From Micromonospora trifolii (lineage in GTDB: Bacteria > Actinomycetota > Actinomycetes > Mycobacteriales > Micromonosporaceae): 64,000 nucleotides of DNA. The notes below the pieces were generated by a model. It ran no database searches. It was not told where the DNA came from and saw nothing but the letters and a program-made list of their open reading frames with translations. The translations under genes were made by a program, and so were the position numbers. Location: assembly GCF_022229005.1 (NCBI RefSeq), contig NZ_JAKKFD010000034.1, positions 186,001-250,000 of the forward strand, read 5' to 3'. Below are positions 49,905 through 58,826 of this stretch, in pieces; position 1 is the first letter of the stretch, and each line of letters opens with the position of its first letter.

Positions 49905-51086
49905 GTGCTGAGGGTGGGGTTGACCGGCGGAATCGGGTCAGGCAAGAGCGCGGTGGCAGCGCGGTTCGTCGAGCGGGGCGCGGTGCTCATTGACGCCGAC
50001 CGGGTGGCCCGGGAGGTGGTGGCCCCGGGTACGGACGGGCTGGCCGAGATCGTCGCCGCCTTCTCCGACGCGGTGCTGGACGCCGACGGCGCCCTGGACC
50101 GTGCCGCACTGGGAGCTGTGGTGTTCGCCGACGAGACCGCCCGCCGTCGACTGGAGGCGATCACCCACCCCCGGGTCCGGGCCCGCACCGCGGAGTTGGC
50201 CGCTGCGGCGGCACCCGACGCGTTAGTCGTCAACGACGTGCCGCTGCTGGTCGAGGTGGGTCTCGCTCCGACGTACCACCTGGTGGTCGTGGTGCAGACG
50301 GCAGTGTCGACCCGACTGGAGCGGCTGGCGCGCGACCGGGGGATGGGTCGCGCGGAGGCTGAGCGGAGGATCGCCGCCCAGGCCGACGACGCCCGCCGCC
50401 GGGCGGCGGCGGACGTGGTGCTGACCAACGACGGGAGTCTGGCGGCGCTGCACGACGCCGTCGACCGGCTCTGGAAGCAGCGGTTGGTGCCCTACGAGGA
50501 CAATCTGCGCCAGCGGCGGGTGGTTGCGCCGGATGCGGCCGAGTTGGCCGGGGCCGACGCGAGTTGGCCGGAGCAGTACGCGCGGCTGGCCGCCCGGATC
50601 CAGCACGCGCTCGGCTCGGATGCCCTACGGATCGATCACATCGGGTCCACCGCGGTGCCCGGCCTGGCCGCCCAGAACGTCATCGACGTGCAGGTGGCGG
50701 TCGCCAGCCTCGCCGACGCCGACGGGCCGTTGGCCGATCGGCTGGCGAGCGCCGGGTTCCCGCGGGTGCCGGGGCAGTGGTGGGACGACCCGCGCCCGGC
50801 CGGCCGGGGCCGGTGGGAGAAGCGCCTGCACGGCAGTGCGGACCCGGCCCGGCCGGTTCGTCTGCACGTGCGGCTGACGGATTCGCCGGGCTGGCGGTAC
50901 GCGTTGCTGATGCGCGACCACCTGCGTGCCGACCCGGATCAGCGGGCCGCTTACCTGGTGCTCAAGCGGGACCTGGTCGACGCGGCGCCGGAGGCCGGCG
51001 ATTCGGGCACGGCCCGGAACCCGTGGTTCGACGAGGAGTACCTGCGCGCCGAGCAGTGGGCCGGGCAGACCGGCTGGCGCCCCTGA
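49905..51086 (+). CDS. coaE: Dephospho-CoA kinase fused to a GrpB/UPF0157 domain
   Basis: A 393-aa product starting at GTG 49905 (LRVGLTGGIGSGKS; P-loop about 8-15); the ribosome site is weak. Residues 1-200 are dephospho-CoA kinase (last CoA step: phosphorylates dephospho-CoA with ATP), with DADRVAREVV and LLVEVGLAP. Residues about 210-393 are a GrpB-like (UPF0157) domain of the nucleotidyltransferase superfamily (IDHIGSTAVPGLAAQNVIDVQV, PGQWWDDPRPAG, RNPWFDEEYLRAEQWA). The fusion is known in mycobacteria and other actinobacteria. The frame upstream of 49905 is repeat DNA, not coding. Confidence 0.9.
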   Translation: MLRVGLTGGIGSGKSAVAARFVERGAVLIDADRVAREVVAPGTDGLAEIVAAFSDAVLDADGALDRAALGAVVFADETARRRLEAITHPRVRARTAELAAAAAPDALVVNDVPLLVEVGLAPTYHLVVVVQTAVSTRLERLARDRGMGRAEAERRIAAQADDARRRAAADVVLTNDGSLAALHDAVDRLWKQRLVPYEDNLRQRRVVAPDAAELAGADASWPEQYARLAARIQHALGSDALRIDHIGSTAVPGLAAQNVIDVQVAVASLADADGPLADRLASAGFPRVPGQWWDDPRPAGRGRWEKRLHGSADPARPVRLHVRLTDSPGWRYALLMRDHLRADPDQRAAYLVLKRDLVDAAPEAGDSGTARNPWFDEEYLRAEQWAGQTGWRP

Positions 51087-51095
51087 GGGTGCCGG

Positions 51096-52856
51096 TCAGC
51101 GGGGACCGGGCCGAGGGGCTGAAGACCGACGGGTCGACGGTCGAGGGGCGGCGGGCCGAGGGTTGGCGGCCAGTCGGGGCACGACGGCGGGCTGGAGATC
51201 CAGGTGCGCCCACGCCCCGGCGTCGGTCCGCATTTCGAGCCGGCGGAGCGACCCGTCCCGGTCGAGCCAGTACCGCAGCCGGGCGTCGGCCGGACCCGAC
51301 TCGATCACGTCCACGGTCCGTCCGGCGGTGAAGTCCTCGCGTACCCGCACGGCCGCGCCGCGCTGCCCGATCGACCCGGCGGCGATTGCGGCGTCGACCA
51401 GCATGCTCAGGTCGTCCAGGCCGGGCCGGGAAACCCGCCAGCCGCCGGCCGGGGGCGGCAGCGGCGGCCGGGCCGGCGCTTCCGCGGTCCCGCCGCCGGC
51501 ATCGACCGCCGGCAGGTCCGCCCGGGCCAGACCGGCGGCGTCGCGTCGCAGCAGGGTCCGGCGATCCGGTACGCCCAGGTCGGCGACCGCGAGGTACGCG
51601 GTACGCGCGGTCCAGCTCAACCAGCCGGCGCCCCGCAGGTTCGTGTCGGTCCCCGTCGGCGCGGTCAGCGTCACAGTGGCGCCGCCCTGGTTGCGGAGCC
51701 GGGCCGGCAGCCGGTCGAGCCGACGCTGCTCGGCGTCGGTCAGCGCGCGGGGCAGACCGGGGCGACCGCCGAGTGCGTCCACCGGTCGTAGTGTCGGTCG
51801 GTCCGCCCGGTTGAAGATCATCGTGACCGGGCCGGCGCCGGGCAGTCGGGTCACCAGTTTGTGCAGCCGGGCGTCCTGGTCGAGCCAGTACCGGGTCGGT
51901 CCGTCCGGGGCGGGCGTCGCGGCGCCGGGGGTGCCGATGGCCGTGCTGGCGGTTGGCGCGCCGCTGGGCAGTGGTGCCTGTATGACGTCCAGGGGGCCGG
52001 CCGGCACGGTCTCCCGGGCGATCCAGCGCGCCCCGTCGGAGGGTGTCGTCCGGGTCGTGGTGTCCGGGCGGTCAGCGGCGAGGTCGAGGAGCAGGTCGAG
52101 CACCGGTGCCAGGTGCGCCCCGGGCGCCAGTCGGTGCAGCCGCCACCGATCCGCCGGGGGCATCAGCGGTGGGGCCGCGGGGGTGGGCACCGCCGCCGGA
52201 TCGGGCCGGATCACCAGCACCGGACCGCTTCTCTGCAACAGTCCGCGTTCGGCACCCGCGCCCGGCCCGCCCACGTCGAGGTAGAGCAGCGACCGGGACC
52301 AGTCCACCCAGCCCACCAGTTCGATGCGGGCGGCGCCGGCGCCGGCTGTGACCCGTACGCCGGCGCGCAGGTCCCGCAGGTTGGTGACCCGCGTGGCGGC
52401 CAGCCGCTTGCCCTCCGCCAGTGTCAGCGGCCGGGCCGGCTCGGGCGGGTCGGGCGCCCAGCTCAACAGCCCGAGCACCAGGGCCGTCGCGGACGTCACC
52501 GCCGTCAGGCCGAGCAGCAGCACCGTACGCCGACGTCGCCCGGCCGAGGGCGGGCCGGCGGTGTCGGCGGCCTCGGCGGTGTCGGCGGTGTCCGGGGTGT
52601 CGTCGCGGCGGGCGGTCTCGCGGTTCCGCTCGGCGGCGGCCCGGCGTGTGTCGTCGGTCGTGCGGCCGGCGGTGGCCCGGCGCGAGCCGCCGCCGGACCG
52701 GTTGGCCGTGGGCCTACCTCCGGTGTCGCCGGGGGTCCGGCTGGCCGCCGAGGCGCTGCCGGCTGGGCCGGTGCGGTGCCGCCCGGTGCTCGGGTCGTCC
52801 GGCCGGGGGGTGGCGGTGCGGGCGGTGTCGGGCGCCGGGGTCGGGGAGGTGTCCAC
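51096..52856 (-). CDS. Membrane protein of unknown function with two duplicated extracellular domains
   Basis: A 586-aa product taken from GTG 52856; the open frame continues to 53081 and the true start is uncertain. The N-terminal 110 residues are disordered, Arg/Thr/Ala-rich, then one membrane segment (111-133, TVLLLGLTAVTSATALVLGLLSW). Outside the membrane are two related modules, about 144-348 and 372-555. They share RxxNLR, GW-(V/L)-(D/S)-W, YLxVxxLG, RxLLxR, DVI and the RYWLD signature (322-326; 528-532). The RYWLD ending recalls LppX/LprG-type lipid-binding folds. I do not recognise the family. Confidence 0.65.
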   Translation of the reverse strand: MDTSPTPAPDTARTATPRPDDPSTGRHRTGPAGSASAASRTPGDTGGRPTANRSGGGSRRATAGRTTDDTRRAAAERNRETARRDDTPDTADTAEAADTAGPPSAGRRRRTVLLLGLTAVTSATALVLGLLSWAPDPPEPARPLTLAEGKRLAATRVTNLRDLRAGVRVTAGAGAARIELVGWVDWSRSLLYLDVGGPGAGAERGLLQRSGPVLVIRPDPAAVPTPAAPPLMPPADRWRLHRLAPGAHLAPVLDLLLDLAADRPDTTTRTTPSDGARWIARETVPAGPLDVIQAPLPSGAPTASTAIGTPGAATPAPDGPTRYWLDQDARLHKLVTRLPGAGPVTMIFNRADRPTLRPVDALGGRPGLPRALTDAEQRRLDRLPARLRNQGGATVTLTAPTGTDTNLRGAGWLSWTARTAYLAVADLGVPDRRTLLRRDAAGLARADLPAVDAGGGTAEAPARPPLPPPAGGWRVSRPGLDDLSMLVDAAIAAGSIGQRGAAVRVREDFTAGRTVDVIESGPADARLRYWLDRDGSLRRLEMRTDAGAWAHLDLQPAVVPRLAANPRPAAPRPSTRRSSAPRPGPR

Positions 52857-53155
52857 GGAGATGAAACGGGCGGGGAGGCACCGGGGTGACGAGCAGGGGC
52901 GCTCGCGGCGGCCGGTCTGCGCCTCGAGCGCGACCACACGGGTGCGCACGCCGGACGAGCCGGGTGCTGCGACCGCAGTGCCGGGGGCGACCGGCCGTGA
53001 TGTTGGCCTGGCCACCGGCCCGGTCGGCCGCCGCGAGCGGCCTACATGAAGAGGGTAGTCCCGGTGACATGGGCCACACAATGGGAATATTGAAGCCGAT
53101 CACGTACCTGGCGTGACGGCCGTTCCTGTCGGACCTCCGGCGTACCGTTGATGGC

Positions 53156-55264
53156 ATGGCGCTCGACATTCCCCGGCTGGACAGCCGCTTCCAGGTCGTC
53201 AGTGACTTCCAGCCGGCCGGCGACCAACCGGCGGCCATCGATGACCTTGAGCGTCGGGTTCGGCGCGGCGACCGCAACACCGTTCTGCTCGGCGCGACCG
53301 GCACCGGCAAGAGCGCCACCACGGCGTGGCTGATCGAGCGGCTGCAACGCCCCACCCTGGTGCTCGCCCCGAACAAGACGCTCTGCGCGCAGCTGGCCAA
53401 GGAGTTCAGCGAGCTGCTGCCGCACAACGCTGTCGAATACTTCGTCTCGTACTACGACTACTACCAGCCCGAGGCCTACATCCCGCAGACCGACACCTAC
53501 ATCGAGAAGGATTCCTCGATCAACGAGGAGGTGGAGCGGCTGCGGCACTCGGCGACGATGTCGCTGCTCACCCGCCGCGACGTGATCGTGGTGGCGACCG
53601 TCTCGGCGATCTACGGCCTGGGCACCCCGGAGGAGTACCTCAACCGGGCGGTGAAGGTGCAGATCGGGCAGGAGCTCGACCGCGACCAGTTGCTGCGCCG
53701 GCTGGTCGACATTCAGTACACCCGCAACGACATGGCCTTCCAGCGGGGCACCTTCCGGGTCCGCGGCGACACGCTGGAGATCATCCCGGCGTACGAGGAG
53801 CTGGCGATCCGCATCGAGCTGTTCGGTGACGAGGTGGAGAAGCTCTACTACCTCAACCCGCTGACCGGTGACGTGGTCCGCGAGGTCGACCAGCTGGTGA
53901 TCTTCCCGGCCACCCACTACGCGGCCGGTCCGGAGCGGATGGAACGGGCGATCCGCGACATCGAGGTGGAGCTGGCCGAGCGCCTCGCCGAGCTGGAGCG
54001 GCAGGGCAAGCTGCTGGAGGCGCAGCGGCTGCGGATGCGCACCACCTACGACATCGAGATGATGCGGCAGGTGGGCTTCTGCTCCGGCATCGAGAACTAC
54101 TCGATGCACATGGACGGGCGGTTGCCCGGCAGCCCGCCGCACGCCCTGCTCGACTACTTCCCCGACGACTTCCTCACTGTGGTCGACGAGTCGCACGTGA
54201 CCATCCCGCAGATCGGCGGCATGTACGAGGGCGACGCGTCCCGCAAGCGGATGCTCATCGACCACGGCTTCCGGCTGCCCAGCGCGGCCGACAACCGGCC
54301 GCTGCGCTTCGACGAGTTCCTGGAGCGGGTCGGCCAGCTGGTCTACCTCTCCGCGACCCCCGGCACCTGGGAGATGGAGCAGGCCCAGGGCGAGTTCGTC
54401 GAGCAGGTGATCCGACCCACCGGTCTGGTCGACCCGGAGGTCGTGATCAAGCCGACCAAGGGTCAGATCGACGACCTGATGCACGAGATCAAGCTGCGGA
54501 CCGACCGGGACGAGCGGGTGCTGGTCACCACGCTGACCAAGAAGATGGCCGAGGACCTGTCCGACTACCTCCTGGAGAACGGCATCCGGGTGCGCTACCT
54601 GCACTCGGAGGTCGACACGTTGCGCCGGGTGGAGCTGCTGCGCGAGCTGCGCAAGGGCGACTACGACGTGCTCGTCGGCATCAACCTGCTCCGCGAGGGT
54701 CTGGACCTGCCCGAGGTGTCGCTGGTGGCGATTCTCGACGCCGACAAGGAGGGCTTCCTGCGCAGCGGCCGATCGCTGATCCAGACCATCGGGCGGGCCG
54801 CCCGTAACGTCTCCGGTCAGGTGCACATGTACGCCGACAAGATCACCCCGTCGATGGCGGCGGCGATCGACGAGACCGATCGGCGTCGGGCCAAGCAGAT
54901 CGCGCACAACGAGGCGCACGGCATCAGCCCGGAGCCGCTGCGTAAGAAGATCCACGACATCCTGGACGACATCTACCGCGAGGCGGAGGACACCGAGAAC
55001 TCCCGGGTCGGCGGTGCGGTGCGTCAGCTGTCCCGAGGCAAGGCGCCGGTCAAGGAGACCCGTAGCCGGAGCCGGTCCGCCGCGACCACCACCTCACGGG
55101 AGGGGATGGCCCGCGCCGACCTCGCCCAGCTCATCCAGGAGCTCAACGACCAGATGTTGGCCGCCGCCCGCGAGCTTCAGTTCGAGTTGGCGGCCCGGAT
55201 CCGCGACGAGGTCTCCGACCTGAAGAAGGAGCTGCGCGGCATGGACGCCGCCGGCGTGAAGTGA
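53156..55264 (+). CDS. uvrB: Excinuclease ABC subunit B
   Basis: A 702-aa product starting at ATG 53156. Walker A GATGTGKS (46-53), beta-hairpin SYYDYYQPEAYIPQTDTYIEKDSSIN, DEAD-like VVDESHVTIPQ, helicase motif VI QTIGRAARN, and a C-terminal UVR motif (about 660-695, DLAQLIQELNDQMLAAARELQFELAARIRDEV) that contacts UvrC. Part of nucleotide-excision repair with UvrA and UvrC. The 299 bp before it hold the promoter and the uncertain N-terminus of the divergent membrane protein. Confidence 0.98.
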   Translation: MALDIPRLDSRFQVVSDFQPAGDQPAAIDDLERRVRRGDRNTVLLGATGTGKSATTAWLIERLQRPTLVLAPNKTLCAQLAKEFSELLPHNAVEYFVSYYDYYQPEAYIPQTDTYIEKDSSINEEVERLRHSATMSLLTRRDVIVVATVSAIYGLGTPEEYLNRAVKVQIGQELDRDQLLRRLVDIQYTRNDMAFQRGTFRVRGDTLEIIPAYEELAIRIELFGDEVEKLYYLNPLTGDVVREVDQLVIFPATHYAAGPERMERAIRDIEVELAERLAELERQGKLLEAQRLRMRTTYDIEMMRQVGFCSGIENYSMHMDGRLPGSPPHALLDYFPDDFLTVVDESHVTIPQIGGMYEGDASRKRMLIDHGFRLPSAADNRPLRFDEFLERVGQLVYLSATPGTWEMEQAQGEFVEQVIRPTGLVDPEVVIKPTKGQIDDLMHEIKLRTDRDERVLVTTLTKKMAEDLSDYLLENGIRVRYLHSEVDTLRRVELLRELRKGDYDVLVGINLLREGLDLPEVSLVAILDADKEGFLRSGRSLIQTIGRAARNVSGQVHMYADKITPSMAAAIDETDRRRAKQIAHNEAHGISPEPLRKKIHDILDDIYREAEDTENSRVGGAVRQLSRGKAPVKETRSRSRSAATTTSREGMARADLAQLIQELNDQMLAAARELQFELAARIRDEVSDLKKELRGMDAAGVK

Positions 55265-55270
55265 CGGCCA

Positions 55271-55316
55271 CCCGGTCGGCCCCGCCCAGAGCCCCGCTCG
55301 GGCCCGGCCGACCGGG
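55271..55316. terminator. Terminator of uvrB
   Basis: CCCGGTCGGCC (55271-55281) and GGCCGACCGGG (55306-55316), perfect 11-bp arms, starting 6 bp after uvrB. Confidence 0.7.
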
Positions 55317-55337
55317 GCACGCGAAGGGCGGGCACTG

Positions 55338-56156
55338 TTGACGGCGGTGGCGCCGATCGGCGAGATGGTCCTCGGGCTGCCCGACGCCGGCCTGCGTCAG
55401 TTCGTCGACAGGTACGTGGGCTACCGGGAACGGGCGGACGTGCCACTGGTCCGCCGGGAGTCGGCGGGCGTCTTCGTGGTGCTGATCCTGGGCTGGGGCG
55501 CTCCGCTGGACGTGACCGACCCGCGCAGCGCGCAGCGCGGCGTCACCGCTGTCGACTCGTTCGTGGCCGGCACCTTCGACAGTTGGTGCACCACGCGCAC
55601 TGTGGGTGTGGGGGAGGGCGTCGAGTTGCTGCTCGCCCCCCTGACCGCCCGCCGGCTGCTCGGTCTGCCGCTGAGCGAGCTGACCAATCGGGCCGTCGGC
55701 GTCGGGCAACTCCCGGGCCGTTGGCTGGATCGGCTGCGCGGCCGGCTCGCCGAGGCCCCCGGCTGGCCGGAGCGGTTCGCCCTGCTCGACCGGGTGCTCA
55801 CCGCCCGGCTGGCGGCGTCCCCGCCGGTGGACCCGCGGCTGGACTGGGCGTGGCGGTGGCTGGCCGCCGGCGGCGGGCGGGGGAGCGTCGGTGCGCTCGG
55901 CGACGAGCTGGGCTGGAGCCGACGGCACCTCGCGTCCCGGTTCCGGCAGGAGGTCGGGCTGCCGCCCAAGATGGCCGCCCGGCTGCTGCGTTTTCAGCGG
56001 GCTTCCGCCGCGTCGACCCAGGTCGGGGTGGACGGGCGAGCAGTCGACTGGGCCGCCGTCGCGGCGGGCTGCGGCTACTACGACCAGTCCCACCTGATCC
56101 GGGACTTCCACCAGTTCGCGGGCGCCACGCCGGCCGCGCTGCTCGCCGGCCGGTGA
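55338..56156 (+). CDS. AraC-family transcriptional regulator
   Basis: A 272-aa product from TTG 55338 (a weak GAAGGGCGGG upstream; GTG 55347 is possible). An N-terminal AraC-type sensing domain (about 1-165) precedes the double helix-turn-helix: GALGDELGWSRRHLASRFRQEVGLPPKMAARLLRFQRA, then VAAGCGYYDQSHLIRDFHQFAGATPAALL. The gene is followed in the same direction, 91 bp on, by a VOC protein, likely its target or partner. Effector unknown. Confidence 0.88.
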   Translation: MTAVAPIGEMVLGLPDAGLRQFVDRYVGYRERADVPLVRRESAGVFVVLILGWGAPLDVTDPRSAQRGVTAVDSFVAGTFDSWCTTRTVGVGEGVELLLAPLTARRLLGLPLSELTNRAVGVGQLPGRWLDRLRGRLAEAPGWPERFALLDRVLTARLAASPPVDPRLDWAWRWLAAGGGRGSVGALGDELGWSRRHLASRFRQEVGLPPKMAARLLRFQRASAASTQVGVDGRAVDWAAVAAGCGYYDQSHLIRDFHQFAGATPAALLAGR

Positions 56157-56247
56157 CGACGGCCGGCTGACCCGCGGGCGGGTCGGGGCTCCGCCGAGGT
56201 CACATTCGTCCAATCCGGATTAGTGTCGCCGGCCGCAGAATCGGTTC

Positions 56248-56616
56248 ATGCGAACCATCTATCCGATCTTCCGTTATCCCGATCCCCGGGCCGCGATCGA
56301 CTGGCTCGGCGTCGCCTTCGGTTTCCGGGCGCATGCCGTGCACGAGGCGCCGGACGGCACCGTCGCGCACGCCGAGCTGGTCCTCGACACCGGCATGATC
56401 ATGTTGGGTGGTCGGGCCGACGCGGCGCCTCGGCCGGCCGACGACGCCTGGTCGGTCTACGTGGCCGTACCGGACGTCGACGCGCACTGCGCCCAGGCCC
56501 GCGCGGCCGGCGCCGAGATCGTCCGCGAGCCGTTCGACACCGACTACGGCTCCCGTGACTACGCCGCCCGCGATCTGGCCGGCAACGTCTGGTCCTTCGG
56601 CACCTACCGACCCTGA
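56248..56616 (+). CDS. VOC family (glyoxalase/bleomycin-resistance fold) protein
   Basis: A 122-aa product starting at ATG 56248. MRTIYPIFRYPDPRAAIDWLGVAFGFRAHAVHE...VAHAELVLDTGMIMLGG...VYVAVPDVDAHCAQARAAGAEIVREPFDTDYGSRDYAARDLAGNVWSFG is a complete VOC fold. H in VAHAEL and E in IVREPF suit metal ligands. Short VOC proteins next to AraC regulators are frequent in actinobacteria. Substrate unknown. Confidence 0.9.
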   Translation: MRTIYPIFRYPDPRAAIDWLGVAFGFRAHAVHEAPDGTVAHAELVLDTGMIMLGGRADAAPRPADDAWSVYVAVPDVDAHCAQARAAGAEIVREPFDTDYGSRDYAARDLAGNVWSFGTYRP

Positions 56617-56813
56617 GCCCAGCCGCGCCGAGCGGGGACTCGCGGCCCGCCGGAACCAGCCTTCGCCGCCTTCAACCGCTCCTGAGCTGCGGAAACGGTG
56701 TGTGCGGGCCGGCCGGGTCGGTCTGCGGCGCTGAATGCCCTGATTGCGGTGCGCGAGCGAGCTATTGCACTGGGTGATCGTCCTGCGTAGTCTCCCTCGG
56801 TGGGGAGGCCGGG

Positions 56814-57671
56814 ATGCCGCTGCCAACAAGTCCTGTCATTCGACGTGCACGTCTCGGCGCAGAGCTGCGCCAACTCCGTCGGCGCGAGTCGCTGACCCTG
56901 GAGCAGGTCTGCGACCGGCTGGGCTGGGCCTCGACGTCGAAGCTGTCCCGCATCGAGCTGGGTCAGAGCCGTCCGGACCTCGCCGACGTGCTCGATCTGC
57001 TGGATGTCTACAAGGTGCCGACGCCCGCCCGGGAGGCGCTGATCGTCATCGCCCGGGACGCGGCCACCAGCCGGGGCTGGTGGAAGACGCTGGGCGAGAT
57101 GAGCGAACGGCAGCGCACCTACGCCGAGTTGGAGGCGGGCGCCGCCGACATCGTCGAGTACCAGCCGTCGGTGGTGCCGGGGCTGCTCCAGACGCCCGCG
57201 TACGCCCGGGTGTTGGTCACGGCCGGCGTCCAGCTCACGCCGGAGGTCGATGTGGAGGCCGAGGTGCGCGCCCGGGCCCTGCGGCAGGAGGTGCTGCGGC
57301 GGGCCTACCCGCCGCGCTACACGGCGGTGCTCGCCGAGGCCGTCTGCGACCCGGGTGACCTGCCGGTGGCGGTCTGGCGTGAACAGCTACGTCATCTGGT
57401 CGCCGTGACCGGCCTGTCCCACGTCACTGTGCGGCTGTTGCCGCGCGGGGCGGCCGGTGGCGGGCTGCATCCGCTCACACCGTATTCCTGCTACGCCTTT
57501 CCCGACCCGGCGGACCCGCGCACTGTGATGCTCGAGGCGTTGACCACCGACGTCCGGTTGGCCACCGTGCTCGACGTCGACCGCTACGAGCGGATGACCG
57601 CGGCGCTGCTGGCCGCGGCGCTGTCACCGGAGGAGACGGTCACAGCGCTGGCCCGCCGCGTCGGCGAGTAA
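56814..57671 (+). CDS. XRE-type helix-turn-helix regulator with DUF5753
   Basis: A 285-aa product starting at ATG 56814. An N-terminal HTH (RRARLGAELRQLRRRESLTLEQVCDRLGWASTSKLSRIELGQ) is followed by DUF5753 (about 110-285: AADIVEYQPSVVPGLLQTPAYARVLV ... VTGLSHVTVRLLPRGA). This architecture is very numerous in actinobacteria, usually paired with a small DUF397 gene; none is visible here. Its targets are unknown. Confidence 0.93.
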   Translation: MPLPTSPVIRRARLGAELRQLRRRESLTLEQVCDRLGWASTSKLSRIELGQSRPDLADVLDLLDVYKVPTPAREALIVIARDAATSRGWWKTLGEMSERQRTYAELEAGAADIVEYQPSVVPGLLQTPAYARVLVTAGVQLTPEVDVEAEVRARALRQEVLRRAYPPRYTAVLAEAVCDPGDLPVAVWREQLRHLVAVTGLSHVTVRLLPRGAAGGGLHPLTPYSCYAFPDPADPRTVMLEALTTDVRLATVLDVDRYERMTAALLAAALSPEETVTALARRVGE

Positions 57672-57793
57672 CGGCTCAGGGGTGTCGACGGTGACGCGCC
57701 GCGCGGCCACCGGGCCCGGCGCCCCCGAGTCCGTCGGGACCGGCGGCCGGCGCGTGCGCCCGGCACGATAACCGTGGGGTACGACAGCCCGGC

Positions 57794-58087
57794 TCAGGCC
57801 GGTACGTCGAGGAAGTGTTCGACGACTGGCGGTCCCGCGAAGTGCGGCCCGATCAGCGCCCGCCACGTGTCGAACCGTTCGGTGGCCCGGAAGTTCTTCT
57901 CGTGCGCCTCGACCGAGTCCCATTCGACGAGCAGCACGAAGCGGGTCGGTGACTCGATCCCTCGGGTCATCCGCACGGACCGGCAACCGGTCGCCCCGGC
58001 GAGCACCGGGTGACCCTCGGCGTACGCGGCGGCGAACGCGTCCTCGTGTCCGGGTAGTACGTCGATCAACGCGACCTCAAGCACCAT
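57794..58087 (-). CDS. Antibiotic biosynthesis monooxygenase (ABM) family protein
   Basis: A 97-aa product starting at ATG 58087. MVLEVALIDVLPGHEDAFAAAYAEGHPVLAGATGCRSVRMTRGIESPTRFVLLVEWDSVEAHEKNFRATERFDTWRALIGPHFAGPPVVEHF is a classic ABM ferredoxin-like dimer. Members range from monooxygenases to heme-degrading enzymes; here the function is open. Lone gene. Confidence 0.9.
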   Translation of the reverse strand: MVLEVALIDVLPGHEDAFAAAYAEGHPVLAGATGCRSVRMTRGIESPTRFVLLVEWDSVEAHEKNFRATERFDTWRALIGPHFAGPPVVEHFLDVPA

Positions 58088-58169
58088 GTCGGACAGCCTC
58101 CCACGGCGTTCGGGGCGGTCGGTGTCGCGGGGTCTGTTCCGACGTGGCCGACGCCCCTAGGGTGGCCTC

Positions 58170-58826
58170 GTGATCATCGATTGGCTCACCGGCACCGCGT
58201 TTCGGGTGGCCGGTACGGGCACCACCTGGGCGGAGCTGCTGGGGTTCGCGACCGGTGTGCTCAACGTGTGGTTGGTGGCCCGGCAGAAGATCGCCAACTG
58301 GCCGATCGGCATCGCCAACGTGCTGCTGCTCATGGTGCTGTTCTGGACCGCCGGGCTGTACGCCGACGCCGGCCTCCAGGTCGTCTACGTGGCGCTCGGC
58401 TGCTACGGCTGGTGGCACTGGCTGTTCGGGGGCGAGCGGCGCACCCGGCTCACTGTGAGCCGGACGGGGCGGCGGGAGTGGCTGGCGCTGGCCGCCGCCG
58501 GGGTGCTGCTCACCGGGGCGCTCTGGGTGCTGCTGGACCGGGGCACCGACTCGACAGTGCCGCTGCCGGACGCGTTGACCACGGCGCTGTCGCTGCTGGC
58601 CACGTACGGGCAGACCCGCAAGCGGGTGGAGAGTTGGTGGCTCTGGATCGCCGCCGACCTGATCTACATCCCGTTGTACGCGTACAAGGGGCTGCACCTG
58701 ACGGCCGTCCTCTATCTGGTCTTCCTCGCCCTGTGCGTGCTCGGGTTGCGCGCCTGGCGGGCCGACCTGCGTCGGGCCGACCGGCCGAGCGCGGTCCCGC
58801 AGGGCCCGGCCCCGGCCACCGCGTGA
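58170..58826 (+). CDS. pnuC: Nicotinamide riboside transporter PnuC
   Basis: A 218-aa product starting at GTG 58170. Seven to eight membrane segments, with the PnuC marks EVLG-like WAELLGFATGVLNVWLVARQKIANWPIGIANVLLLMVLFWTAGLYADAGLQVVYVALGCYGWWHW and the WWLWIAADLIYIPLYAYKGLHLTAVLYLVFLALCVLGLRAW end. It facilitates uptake of nicotinamide riboside, trapped by phosphorylation in the next gene's product. Overlaps nadR by 4 bp (GTGA). Confidence 0.93.
   Translation: MIIDWLTGTAFRVAGTGTTWAELLGFATGVLNVWLVARQKIANWPIGIANVLLLMVLFWTAGLYADAGLQVVYVALGCYGWWHWLFGGERRTRLTVSRTGRREWLALAAAGVLLTGALWVLLDRGTDSTVPLPDALTTALSLLATYGQTRKRVESWWLWIAADLIYIPLYAYKGLHLTAVLYLVFLALCVLGLRAWRADLRRADRPSAVPQGPAPATA

Noticed and set aside
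53082..53155. N-terminal extension of the duplicated-domain membrane protein up to 53081.
   Set aside because: The extra 75 residues are low-complexity and include cysteine-rich shadow sequence close to the uvrB promoter; the GTG at 52856 is a more likely start, though not proven.
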